Shown here: piece by piece, positions 16,071 through 27,720 of the stretch | Layout of the letters: each line of letters opens with the position of its first letter | Numbering within the stretch: position 1 is the stretch's first letter | Assembly (NCBI GenBank): GCA_015698045.1 | Contig: BLAL01000040.1 | Location: 412,501 to 476,500 of the forward strand | Length of the DNA stretch: 64,000 bases | Origin: Rhizophagus clarus | Taxonomy: Eukaryota; Glomeromycota; Glomeromycetes; Glomerales; Glomeraceae | Reading direction: 5' to 3' | Made by a program: the position numbers and the translations under genes | Notes under the pieces: model-generated | The model's input: only the letters and a program-made list of their open reading frames with translations | Told to the model about the DNA's origin: nothing | Database searches by the model: none

Positions 16071-16698
16071 GGGTAGAGTGTATCTACGCCACAATATATA
16101 TATGATTTTAGACTAAAAAATGTAGATCATCACGTGACCCAAAACGAGCAAAATTTATGATTTCTCGCAAACTACCATATGAATTTTGTTAAATACACAT
16201 TTAAAAAGAGTATAAACATGCGCTTCATTTATTTATTAAAGTGTTTAACCATTTGCTATTAGTCTTTCTGAATGTATTTAGACTTTTAAAATCAAATATG
16301 ACTAATAATAAAAAAATAAATGGTATTAATAAAAAATTTTATTTGAATAAGTAAATGCACAATGATTTTTTGATATAAATATTCTTTTTTATTATACTAT
16401 TAACTTGTAAGGTTTCATAAGTTTAAAGTTAATTTGAAGATATGTTCTCTAGGTGATTCGCAACTTACTATAGGAGATTCGCAACTTAATGACGACTTCA
16501 TAGTGTAATATTTCGTTATAAGCCTTATTTGTATTATACTTTACTAAAGTTTATTTGAAAGACAGAAACTCTAGCTTTCTAAAGAATACTTTTAAACAGT
16601 TTTTCATAAAATATTGAGTGAGTTTTCCTTGTAGCGAAGTAAAAAAAAAATGATTTTTTTTTTTAGCCATATGATCAGCCATGTCGATCCCTCTACCC
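16071..16698. mobile_element. Non-autonomous DNA element at a TTAA site, 628 bp
   Basis: Ends GGGTAGAGTGTATCTACG and CATGTCGATCCCTCTACCC are inverted to each other, strongest over the outer 8 bases (GGGTAGAG/CTCTACCC) and weaker inside. They are flanked by TTAA at 16067-16070 and 16699-16702. A TTAA duplication is typical of piggyBac and Kolobok elements. Piggy-type ends usually start with CCC, which is not the case here. There is no open frame of note inside. It was presumably moved by a transposase supplied in trans. Confidence 0.6.
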
Positions 16699-16702
16699 TT
16701 AA

Positions 16703-18182
16703 ATAAAAATTAAAGTAAATATTTTACTAATTAATAAATTTAAAATTGCTTTCTAATGAAATTTATTATAATTGTTATTAATTCTTTAATTTTAAGATTT
16801 CTGTATGTAATTATTTTTTTAATAGTTTTTTGATAAAGAAATATTTTTTATATTCACTATTTTAATTTTGATCTTTTTTTTATAATTATTCTTTAACAAT
16901 TTCTTATCTGAATTTTTCTATAAACTTCTTATAGAAATATGATTAAGATTAGTAATTAGTAATTCAGCTTAAATTTTTGATTTCTAAATATAAATTAAAG
17001 TAATATTCTATAGTAATTTATGTATAGTCATCCTTCTTTACAACAAATCTCAATATAATAAAAAATACTATATAATAAATTGTTAATGTAAGATAGATAT
17101 TAACATATGAAAAAATCTTTGATTAATTGAATTTTATTAATTATGAGTTGTATATATATTATTATATAAAATAAAATTACAAAATATCATATATAAAATA
17201 ACTCTTTTTATAATAAATTTTTTTATAATAAATTTTTATTAATTCTAAAATGAAGATTTATTAAAAACAAATGCTATCAAATAAATTAATAAATATTATT
17301 AATTAATAAATGTTATTATAGTCATAATGTAATTTGATAGATACATATTTCATTATAATAGATATAATATATTTTGATTAACATTATTTTTGTAGGTATA
17401 TTTTTCTATTAATATTCAAACTTTTTCAGATTGAAAGCTACAAAAAAGTAAAAAATGTTAATAAATATTTTTAATAAAAAGAAACTTTAAAAGAAGTCAC
17501 TTTTTTTTTTACTTTTTTGTTTTAAATTTCAAGTTAAAATCTATAAAAAAAAGTAAAAAAATGTTAATAAATAAACATTTTTATATAAAAAAATTCAAAA
17601 AAACTATTTTTTTTTTAAAAATACATATTTTCTTCATTTTCAAATTTCAAGCTGAAATCTATAAAAAAATAATAGTAAAAAATATTAATATATATTTTAG
17701 GCAATGCAAAATTATAAATTCAGTTTTCATATTATAATTTGCCTTATTTGATTCAGTTGTTCAGATTTTTATTTTTAAATTCAAAAATTTTTAACTAATA
17801 AAATTTAGCTAGCCAATCATTTTATATTATGCATTTATGATAGATCATATAATTATGATGTTATGATTATTAAATTTTTAGCATGAAAAATCAATTGTAA
17901 ATAAAAATTAAAAGTTGCAAATTAATTTTTTTTTACTTATAAAATGGTATTAAATTTCAAAATAAGAAATTATTTTTCAATGTTTATTTTAAAGTAATAT
18001 ATGTTTTGCATGTTTTATTATATTAGAAATTAAATAATCATGCGATTTTTTTTTTAACTGTGCTCCTAATAAAAGAGTACTTTGTATGCATATAAATAAA
18101 AGGAAGGTAAACCTAAAAAAATGCGTTAAATATATCTAAACCTTTTTATGAAACCCTTTTTCTTATATTAAACTTTACAATC
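16703..18182. repeat. AT-rich stretch with a threefold degenerate tandem repeat
   Basis: Three diverged copies of a unit of about 115 bp lie between about 17420 and 17690. Each contains TTTCAGATTGAAAGCTAC or a variant (TTTCAAGTTAAAATCTAT, TTTCAAGCTGAAATCTAT), followed by AAAAAAGTAAAAAATGTTAA. Outside this block the sequence is plain AT-rich DNA. Confidence 0.5.
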
Positions 18183-20051
18183 ATGCCTTTTGCAAATGTT
18201 CAAATTTCTAAAGGATCACAAATATTACATGGATGATATATCTATTCTATTTCTTACAAAATGTCAGTAAAAGATTTTTTTATAATGCTTATTACTAAAG
18301 AAATATTTTATGAATATAATGTTGATATGACAAGTTCTAAAGAAATAGAATAAGTGAAACACCAATTACTGTTGCAACAGGATCCTGAACAATACTAATA
18401 TAACTCAAAAATAATCTGTATGCATTTATTATTAACTTTACGCAACTTTTTTTTCATAGTAACACTATACAAACTTACATCTTAGTTAAAAATTTTAAAA
18501 AATTTGTTAACGCGATAACAAATTATTCAGTATAAAGGTAGGGTCATGTGACTTACCAATCTAATCAAATAATTAAAATATCCAATTTTTTTTTTAATCA
18601 TTTATCAGTTTATTTTTGTAGTGTTGCTAAATGAAATACATGACTGGATTTTTGGAATTAAGGTAAGAGAGAGTGAAAATTGTTTTTTAGTATTTTTTTT
18701 TAACTAATTAATTAATTATTTTTTATTTTTATATTTTGTAGTGTTACCAAATGAAAGGTATGATCAGACTTTTAGAATTAAGATAAGGAAGTGGTTGAGG
18801 GTGATATAAGACCCCAAAATATATATATAGGGGTCAAATCAGCAATTGCATTGCCATTATAGAGAAATTTTACAAAGGTAGATTATTATTCATGTACAAC
18901 CTGATGGTTTTTTAGCCAGGATAAGATTATTAAGTTGCATATTTTTAACAGATTTTTTTCTATGTAAGGAAGTTGATATATGTATTTTTAGTTCAAATTT
19001 GGCCAATCATATATAATATACACAATGTTTAACAAAAAATCAGATTTCAGTAAGTTATGTTTTATTTTTTAATTCATTTCTTTTCACAAATAGTTTCCTA
19101 TGGTTATTTTTTAGTGACTATTCAGCTCTATGGATATAAGATTTTGGTAAATATTTCAAATCAACATTTTTCTTATTTCTGTACCTCATTTTTAACTTTA
19201 TTTTTTTAGGAAGCTCTTCAATTCCTTAGATATGCGAAATTTTGGTAAGTTAGTTTACTTAGTTATTTTAAGTTTTATTTTGTTTTTTAATAAGTTTTAC
19301 TAATAGTTCATTTTTTCATTATGTAGACAGGAGTTTAGATAGTACTTTAGATGGGATTTCAGGTAGTTTTTTTCTTTTATTTTTTTAATGAATTTTTTTT
19401 TAGTTTTTCTTTAGTTTTTTAATAAAGCTTTAGATTTAGTTTCTTTTTATTTGTAAGTTGATGGGTCTTTGAGTATCTTTAAGTGAAGGTAATTTATTTT
19501 TTGTCTTTTTTTTAACTTTCTTAATAAAATGAATACTAAGTACAATTTTGTTTTTTAGTTGACAAATAGATCTCTGGGCATGGTATTTTAACAAATATAT
19601 TTTTTTAATTTAGGTTTCTTTTTATTTTTTTCATTCTTTTGTTTACTAATGGTTTATTATTTCTGATTTTTTTAGACAATTTTGTTTTTTGAAAGGAAAT
19701 CCAGTAATGGGAAATTTTGGTAACAAGAGATGCAAAATAGTAAGCTCCTTTGCAAAACTTTACTGTATATTTTGTTTTGCAATTCAACATTTTTTTACCT
19801 TTTTTTTTGTAGAGTTTACATAGGGTATCAATTAGGAATGTTTGATTCAGAAATAAACTTACTTTAACAGAAATGATGTATTTTTGTATTAATTGTTATT
19901 AAAAAATGATTCATAAATGATACAATAATAGAAATTACGCTATTTAACGATGAAATATTAATGATAAATAATTTAATACCATGATTAATCAGATCAAATC
20001 AATTAATAACTTTATAAATAATTGATTAATCGATTAGCAAAAGATTCAGAC

Positions 20052-20347
20052 AGGACCCCAGACATTACTGATACAACTCATAATCATGAAAAAGAGCAAA
20101 TTGATGTAAAATTTAGAAGCTAAAAACATGTTTTTTGCAATTTTCTCATCAATCAGTAATCCAAATTGGATGAACATTTTTTTAAAATGTAGCTCTCAAT
20201 GAGATCTACAAAATAAAAAAATGTTTATCGAAATTGGTTGAATAGATGGCGAGATATCCTCAAAAAACTAAAAGAGCAAATTGGCTTAATTTTGAGAAAA
20301 ATGGGTAAAAAAAAAATGTGAGTTATTTTAGTAATGTCTGGGGTCCT
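20052..20347. repeat. MITE, 296 bp, perfect 8-bp target duplication ATTCAGAC
   Basis: Ends AGGACCCCAGACATTA and TAATGTCTGGGGTCCT are perfect inverted copies. ATTCAGAC flanks it at 20044-20051 and 20348-20355. The perfect duplication and ends suggest recent insertion. It belongs to the same AGGACCC-ended clan as its host element. It carries no gene. Confidence 0.85.
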
Positions 20348-20381
20348 ATTCAGACCTCTAAATTACAATGGCATATCAAAA

Positions 20382-20408
20382 AATAAAATAAAATAAAATA
20401 AAATAAAA
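20382..20408. repeat. (AAAAT)n microsatellite
   Basis: Five to six uninterrupted copies of AAAAT/AAATA. No other feature. Confidence 0.7.
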
Positions 20409-20705
20409 GATTTATGTATATGTAAAGAAATTTTACCCAATATTTTTACTACTTGCTTGTATATATCGTTAAAATGACAAATAAAGACAAATGCTTTATC
20501 AGTTAAGAGATATATATACATATAATTGAAAGTCAAAATTAGTTTATGTATTTTTTCTGATTTTCTAATGTCATGTGCTAATTTGCGTACTGATCACCCT
20601 TGCGTACAGCACTTAGTAAAAAATTGAAAAGTCATCTGATCCTTATACATATATTTTGGGGTCCTAATAATGTTTTGTTATTTTTTTTAATTAATTAAGT
20701 ATTAA

Positions 20706-23700
20706 TTCGTGATACGTGAGTCAACTGCAAAAAAATGTCGATCATTATTATAGATCAGCGGTGATAATAATCACTATTAATTTTACAATGTTGGAGAATC
20801 TCACACTTCTTAGATAATATAACCTCAAACTATTAGTCAAATACGCGTTAAATAATGGGTAAACGAAAAGAATATCAAGTTAATTTAGTTTCTCTTGGTC
20901 GTATAGACGAAAACTTTCATTATGGACCATTTTCTCGAGATTGGTGGGAAACGCGATCTATAAAAAATGCAACTGAAACTCCAAATTTTTATCCTATTCG
21001 TATAAATATGAAAACCTTAGTCATTCTTCAAAATGTACAATTTTTTATTATTGTTATTCAAGGCCATACTGGTTCTTTGCAACAGCCAGGATATATTTGT
21101 GAAGCAGGAGATTTAAAAAGTGCTGTTTTTAATAATCCTTCAGCCGCGATAACTACACTTTATCAACAAGTGTTTAAAAGCAATACTAGGTTTTCTGGTT
21201 CTCTTATTATGGGTCATGATAAAATGGAAATTGGAGAACAACTTTTGAAGAATATTAATTTTCGTCCATTTTGTTGTTTTCTTGGAAAATTCTGGTTGTT
21301 TGTATATGGAATTGGTATATCTTCAGACGAGCAATTATATTATGCGGGTTCAGGGTTTAAATCATCATTTTATTATTCAATTGGAGCAAACAAAGATCGA
21401 ACTTTATTTGTACAAGAAATAAATAAAAAAAATTCAATTATAAAAATGTATCAAAATTTTGAGTTGCGATATACATATATTGGTAATAGTCCTAATGATG
21501 TGTGGCAAAAAGTTGGTGTATTACGAGAACATAGAGGTGTTGATTTATTTGGAATTAGTCATCCTCAAATTCAAACATTTATTCAAACACAACTTATACC
21601 AAGATGCCCACCTGAAGAATGGCATATTATTGATAAAATGCAAGCCTTGTGGAATTATCATTTGCGAAGATTTACATTATCTTCTATTAATTGGAATGAA
21701 TTTTTTATTGAATGGTATAATGAAACAAAAACTGTAGTTGAAATTACCACCACTTTAAAAAAACTCTATCCACTAAACTATATAATTAAAGAAAGAGAAA
21801 TGCGTGCATGGCGTGCGATGTTAAGCCATGCTGGATGTACCAATATCACACCTTATACAAAAGATATTTCACCAGTAAGTTTTTTTGAGAAAATATATTT
21901 ATAAATGTTATAATAAATTCTTACTTTTATTTTTTTTAGTATGAATTTTGGACGCGATCTGGTGATCTATCATGTGATCGTGAAATTTTGCATTTTTTGT
22001 ATACGTCCGGATTTTTACATCCATTTCCTGGACAGTATCGCAATGATGGGGATATTTTCTGGAAGTGTTTTAGTCAAGCGTTAGAATCTAATAAAAAGGG
22101 TTATGATGGGAAAAGAAGGATTCTTTCCATTATAGCTGAGAAATTTTCTTATAATATTTTGATAGAAAAATTAAAAGTAAGTATAACCAAATATTCGTAA
22201 AAAATTTTTTTGAATTATATTTACCCTTATAATTTGTATAGGTTGCACAAGGCACTATTTTTGAGGCGAAAAAATATGCCAGAATTAATGGTCCTGGTTG
22301 TGTAGTATTGGAAAAACCTGTCAGAAAAGTCAAAAGAATTACTTCTGAACAAAAACAACAATTTGATTCATTTTTTCAAGATAAAGCTCATGTTATTATG
22401 AGCTCCTATAAAACTGATGCTAAAACAGGACAACCGGTAGTTTATTTAAAAAATACAAAAAATATATTATGGGAAAAATTCAAGGAATCTTTTCCAAATG
22501 GAATTAAACGCACAACATTTTACACTCAATTGATGGGTCACCAATATATTTACCGAGAAGATCTTGGAGGATTATGTTCTACATGTAGTATGTATGGATA
22601 TGAAACTTTTGAAGATATTATAAATCTAATAAAAGAAAAAATAAATAATACCAATCTACAGGTAAAAACAAAGTTTACTAAAAAATTTTGATATATACAT
22701 ACATTCTAATCTTGAACAATGAATTTATAGAATATTTTTTCCGAACATTGCTATTTTTTAAAACGCTATTTAAAGAAAGAATATGAAGAACATTTAGTTG
22801 TAACTGATCATGGAATAACAACTCATGACCCATGCATAAATCATTGTTTATTATATGCATTTGGTGAGTGTAATGAACATCATACCCATGTTTGCAACGA
22901 ATGTCAAAAAATTTTCAAGTTTTTTCAGGATTTGAAAGATAATTTGGATTTATCTTACCATGAAAAAATCCAAGAGTACCAAAATCGTATACTTTATTAT
23001 CTTGCACATCAAGCTCGAAAAACTTATTTGAATGCACAATTTAATGCAGCCCTTCTAGATTTAAATGAAGATGGTGCACTATTAGTAGTTGATTATAAGA
23101 TGAAAATATTGCCTAAAACATCACGTGAAACAAAACAAGAATTTTTTGGAAAAAAGGGCTGGGCGTTACATACAGTTCTGTTATATACCAAATCCAAAGA
23201 AAGCTTTGAAATTAATATACAAGCTATAGACCATTGGTCCACGGATGCTCGCCAAGATGCATGGTTTTCTGCATGTTCCCTGCATTCTGTGATAGAAAAT
23301 TTAGATGTCAAACCAAAGTGGATTAGTATAATCTCTGATAATGGTCCACATTATCACAACTCAGAACTTATGATTATTATGAGCAAATGGCATGAATGGT
23401 ATGGAATTCAAGTAAAAAAATGGATATTTTTGGAGGCTGGTGAGGCTAAAACCACTGTAGATTCGCATCATGCTCAGGTTGGTAATAAAAACTTTTTTTT
23501 TTAAAAAAAAAAGAATCAAACTGACTTGTAATAACTGATAAACCATTAGATATCCCTTTCAATAAAACGATTTGTTCGAATTAGTGGTGAAATCCAAGAA
23601 GGTAATGACATCACAGCAGCTATTAAGAATATTGCTGGTACTTCAGTTGCCCATATAGAGCCAAATCGAACTAAAGGTAAACACTATATTTATTTAGAGT

Positions 23701-25129
23701 GTTTATTACTATTCATACTAATTAATAATAACAACTCATTGATAGAAAGTAAAGGAAAGTCTATGACTATACCAGGGATATCCAATTGGTTTGAATGGAC
23801 CTGGCCAATTGAAGGTGAAGATGCGGGATATATAAAAGCACGAGCTATGCCAAATGTTGGAAATTAGACATCATTTTCTCCTGCCCAGATTCAAAAATTC
23901 GCAAAAGGTGAAATTAATCAACCATTACCACAAGTCTCTGAGTCAACAGAACCAAAATCCCCATGGAAAATTCCAATTCCACACGCATCAGGTAAAGTGA
24001 TAATTCTGGATAGTAGTTCAATAACTGCAATGAAATTGTATAACAAAAAATTTTTTTTATCAACAAATTACTAAATATTGTTTAGTATATTAGTTTTTTT
24101 ATTTCCAATAAAAGTTCAGACTCTTTCACTTACCATGCTTATTTTACGTTCTTTTATGTCAAAACTCCTATATCCCTAATGATCAATATACTAGGACTTT
24201 GTCCAAAAAGATTGCCACTACAAGAATTAACAAATGAATTGCAAAATCGAAAAATTGATTATGAAAATCAAAATAAGAGACGAAAATTAGTAGAAATTTT
24301 GGACAAAGAATTGACGAATGAAACCTTAGAAAATAAAGGTAATTATATATACTGTCTGCAGTACTTTACCTGTTATGAAATATTTCTAACTTCATTTTAT
24401 TTAGGATTATGTTTGAGAAATCGTAGTATGTCGCATAAAGAATATACTACAAGGTAAATTTGATAAATTCTCTTCAAAGAGATAACAAAGATTGAATATT
24501 TTATACATTGTAGACCACCTTTAGATATGACTGAATTTCCATTATCAAGTGGCTGGGCAACAAAAGAAGCTCAAAAATATGGAAAAAAGGGTAGTGGAAA
24601 ACGTATAAAAAAAAGAATTTCAGCTATTTTAGAAGAATGTTTTTTGGCTGGAAATGTTGACAAGAGTTACCGAATGACTGCCCAAGATATGTGGAATTTA
24701 TTGACTTTAAGAGCGCAAGAAGGAGAAATTGAGAGTTCAGACATACCGAAAGTAACAACTATACAGGGTTGGATAACTCGTTATGCAGCACAGTTGCGTG
24801 AAAAAAGTGCTCAAGTGGTACTTGAAGAGGTTTAAAAACAACACATATTTGTACTTTATATATCTGTAGTGTAGGTATTTTAGGTGAGAATCTGGCGAAG
24901 CGTCAAATAAAAGTAAAAAATTTTTTAATAAAATTTTTTTAAAAAATATATTATTGAAAACGTTAGAATAAACGTCATGTGTTACAAATATTTGTTGAAT
25001 TTAAAGTTAATTTTAAGTGCGGTTATTCTGGGATGAAAAGTGGCGTTCACTGAAAATTAATTAGTGATCGACAAAAATTTGCACCAAAATTAAATATAAA
25101 TTTTTTGCAGTTGACTCACGTATCACGAA
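20706..25129 (+). mobile_element. Nearly whole 4.4 kb DNA transposon at a TTAA site, unplaced superfamily
   Basis: The ends are perfect inverted repeats of 29 bp, starting TTCGTGATACGTGAGTCAAC. TTAA flanks both sides (20702-20705 and 25130-25133). Removing the element leaves the spacer sequence AAGTATTAACTTTTTT, which is exactly what other units of the surrounding ladder show, so the empty site has a single TTAA. Because TTAA is palindromic, a TA duplication with ends starting ATTCG fits equally well. A subterminal motif TGTCGATCA occurs near both ends (20734 and, inverted, near 25065). The single gene inside is the transposase at 20855-24835. Perfect ends and one visible lesion in the gene suggest a young copy. 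Confidence 0.85.
20855..24835 (+). CDS. Nine-exon DDE-type transposase of the TTAA-site transposon, one in-frame stop
   Basis: Exons 20855-21874, 21940-22176, 22242-22661, 22731-23477, 23550-23676, 23746-23991, 24195-24338, 24405-24453 and 24514-24835 join in phase across GT-AG introns for 1103 residues. A TAG at 23865-23867 sits where a Trp codon would fit (NVGN-stop-TSFSPAQ). A Cys/His cluster lies at about residues 600-640 (HCLLYAFGECNEHHTHVC, CQKIF). An RNase H-like core follows, with candidate acidic residues in ALLVVDYKMKI, WISIISDNGPHYHN and WIFLEAGEAKTTVDSHHAQ. A SAP-like helix pair is near residue 945 (LPLQELTNELQNRKIDYENQ), and a helical C-terminus (TTIQGWITRYAAQL) may bind DNA. I recall related SDNG-x-HYHN proteins in Rhizophagus and some animals, but no superfamily name. 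It lacks the piggyBac motifs seen elsewhere in this window. Confidence 0.75.
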
Positions 25130-25655
25130 TTAACTTTTTTTTATTTTTTGTAGTGTTACCAGATGAAAAGCACAATTAGACTTTTAGAATTAAGGTAAAA
25201 AAGAGTTGGGGGAAATATTTTATTATTTTTTTTAAATAATTAAGTATTAACTTTTTTTTATTTTTTATCATGTTACTGGATGAAAAGTATGACCAGACTT
25301 TTGAAATTAAGGTAAGAGAAGGTAAGGGAAGTGTTTTTCAGTATTTTTTTTAACTAATTAATTGTTTTTTTTTATTTTTTATAGTATTGTCAGATGAAAA
25401 GTATGACCAGACTTTTGGAATTAAGGTAAGGGAGAATTGGGGAAGGTATTTTATTATTTTTTTTAATTAATTAAATATTAACTTTTTTTTATTTTTTGTA
25501 GTATTGCCAAAAGAAAAGTATAACCAGACTTTTAGAATTAAGGTAAGAGAGGATGGGAGAAGTGTTTTTCAGTAATTTTTTTAATTAATTAATTAATAAT
25601 TTTTTTTTTTTAATATTGTCAGATGAAAAGTATAACTGGACTTTTGGAATTAAGG

Positions 25656-27318
25656 TAGTATTATGATTTGGATGAATCTGTAATCCATTTTATTCAATCC
25701 AAATTAATTTAGTTGATCCAGATAAGATTCTGAACAATACTAATATAACTCACAAATAATCTGCATGCATTTACTATTAACTCTACACAACTTTTTTTTC
25801 ATAGTAATACTAAACAAACTTACATCTTAGTTAAAAAAAAATTTTTTAAATTTATAAAAGAATTATTCGGTATAAAGACAGGATCATATGACTTGCCGAT
25901 TTAATCAGATAATCCGAATATCTAATCTTTTTTTAATTCAGTTTATTTTTGTAGTATTGCCCGATGAAAAGCATGACCGGACTTTTGGAATTAAGGTAAG
26001 TGAGGGTTAAGGGAGGTGTTTCATTGTTTTTTTAATTAACTATTAACTTTTTTTTTATTTTTTGTGGTGTTGCCAGACAAAAAGCATGACTGGACTTTTG
26101 GAATTAAGGTAAGGGAGAGTTGGGGGAGGTGTTTTTCATTATTAATTAATTATTTATTTTTTTTTTTCTTTTTTGTAGTGTTGCCAGACAAAAAATATGA
26201 CTGAACTTTGGAAATTAAGGTAAGAGAAAGTTGGGAAGGTGTTTTTCATTATTTTTTTTAATTAATTAAATTATTAATTTTTTTTTTCTTTCTTGTAGTA
26301 TTGCCGGATGAAAAGCATGATCAGACTTTTGGAATTAAGGTAAGGGAGGGTGGGGAAGTGTTTTTTGGTATTTTTTTAACTAATTAATTAATTTTTTTTT
26401 CTTTTTTGTAGTGTTGCCAGATGAAAAACATGACTGGACTTTTGGAATTAAGGTAAGGAAGGGTGGAAAAGTGTTTTTTGGTGTTTTTTAACTAATTAAT
26501 TAATTTTTTTTTTTTTTGTAATATTATTAGATGAAAAGCATGACCAGACTTTTGGAATTTAGGTAAGGGAGTGTGGGGTGGTGTTTTTCATTGTTCTTTT
26601 TTTAACTAATTAATTATTTTTTTTTATTTTTTGTAGTATTGCCAGACAAAAAACATGACGTGACTTTTAGAATTAGGGTATTAAAAACTGAAAAAGAATA
26701 ATAAAAATAAATAAATTTGGTCTAAAATATTGAAAAAAAGTGAAAAATAAATAAAATAGAATAAATTTTCCACATATATCTATTATAAACTCTACGCAAA
26801 CATAAAATATGTTTACTCCCAAATTAACTGATCTACGCAAACTCAATTTGTGGATTTAAAAAGTAACTTCATATAAACTCTACGCAAACCCATATATAAA
26901 TTATATTTGTATTATTCAGAGTTCTGTCCAGATAGCCATCACAGATTCTTAGATTCATCCAGAAATCTGCGAATTTCATTCAGATCATCTGTTAAATTTG
27001 TAATTCAGGCCAACTTTGTAATTCTGACCCAAATTATAATATCTCGTGATCACAGATAAATATTTAGCCACTGCGTAAAAAATTTTTTGCCTAATTAAAC
27101 ACAGTAATACAAAAATTTTTTGTATTACATAAACTTATAGATTTAACTGGCACTATAAATTTGACCAGAATTATAATTTAACAGATCACCTGGACCCATC
27201 TGCTTTTTTATTCAGATCTATCTGTCATTTGATTAAATTCTAACAGATGACCTAAAACGCTTCAGATCAGATTAATCTGTCAGATTGACAGATTGATATG
27301 GTCCAGATCATAACACTA
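25656..27318. mobile_element. hAT-like non-autonomous element, 8-bp duplication
   Basis: The left end TAGTATTATGATTTGGATGA and the right end read inward, TAGTGTTATGATCTGGACCA, match over the first 16-17 bases with few differences. A TAGTG start is usual for hAT elements. Flanks AATTAAGG (25648-25655) and AATTAAAG (27319-27326) are a 7-of-8 duplication of a sequence at a cassette's 3' edge. The native interior (25656-25723 and 26926-27318) has many short CAGATC/GATCTG-type repeats. It was later invaded by the ladder copy at 25724-26925. No transposase. Confidence 0.7.
25724..26925. mobile_element. Second ladder element, 1.2 kb, nested in the hAT-like element
   Basis: The left end AAGATTCTGAACAATACTAA and the right end read inward, AGAACTCTGAATAATACAAA, are both close to the ends of the 9.5 kb parent. 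Target duplication ATCCAGAT (25716-25723) and GTCCAGAT (26926-26933), 7 of 8. It holds about seven exon-like cassettes and the same TTAAAAACTG tail as the parent. Its first 230 bp match 18379-18620 closely, so it shows what an uninterrupted member looks like. Confidence 0.75.
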
Positions 27319-27548
27319 AATTAAAGTAAAGGAGGGTGGGAGAAGTGTTTTTCAGTGTTTTTTTTTAACTAATTAATTATTTTTTTTTATTTTTGTAGCA
27401 TGACCAGACTTTTGGAATTAAGGTATTAAAAACTGAAAAAGAATAATAAAAATAAATAAATTTGGTATAAAATACTGAAAAAAAGTGAAAAAATAAATGA
27501 AATAAAATAAATTTTGGTAAATGCCGAGTAATTTAATTTATGAAATTA

Positions 27549-27720
27549 GGGCAGTGACATATATTAGCTAATATTTTTTTACTATAGGCGCTTACCCTCC
27601 ACCCTCAGGTAAGATATCTTGGTCACGTGCAACCAATCATATTTTTTAAAAACTGTGTAACCTAAGATTTTCGTTTACCCTCCCACTCCCTAAAATATTA
27701 GCTAATATATGTCACTGCCC
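27549..27720. repeat. PIF/Harbinger (Tourist-like) MITE, 172 bp, TTA duplication
   Basis: Ends GGGCAGTGACATATATTAGC and GCTAATATATGTCACTGCCC are perfect inverted repeats extending to about 29 bp. TTA flanks both sides (27546-27548 and 27721-27723). A GGG start and a 3-bp TTA/TWA duplication are the hallmarks of PIF/Harbinger MITEs. Non-coding. Confidence 0.8.

Larger units (their letters stand above)
18809..20665. mobile_element. 1.86 kb element with AGGACCCC-type ends inside the ladder
   Basis: The left end AGACCCCAAAATATATATAT and the right end read inward, AGGACCCCAAAATATATGTA, match well, and both continue into a GGGTCA or GGATCA motif (AGGGGTCAAATCA; AAGGATCAGATGA). I could not see a clear target duplication (left flank GTGATATA, right flank AATAATGT). 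The interior from about 19030 to 19820 holds short segments that look like exons, each ending in ATTTTG before GTAA (near 19146, 19241 and 19719). The element contains a separate MITE at 20052-20347. It interrupts a spacer of the cassette ladder. Confidence 0.6.
18600..27430 (+). repeat. Ladder of about 15 exon-like 41-nt cassettes, interrupted by insertions
   Basis: Units of about 110-120 bp share a core of 41 nt, for example 18622-18662, 18742-18782 and 25154-25194, with further copies starting near 25271, 25385, 25502, 25614, 25955, 26068, 26178, 26299, 26416, 26523, 26636 and 27398. Each core is preceded by a T-rich run ending TTTTGTAG and followed by GTAAG or a close variant, so each looks like a tiny exon with good acceptor and donor sites. 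One frame of the core reads VLPDEKHDQTFGIK. The spacer contains TTAATTAATTAA and a GGGAGGGT-like block. As 41 is not a multiple of three, adding or skipping a cassette would change frame. The copies flanking the TTAA transposon show that it landed inside one spacer. Confidence 0.75.

Noticed and set aside
20855-24835. piggyBac transposase (because of the TTAA flanks)
   Set aside because: The protein lacks the motif order seen in the two piggyBac relics of this window and has a different Asp/Glu context.
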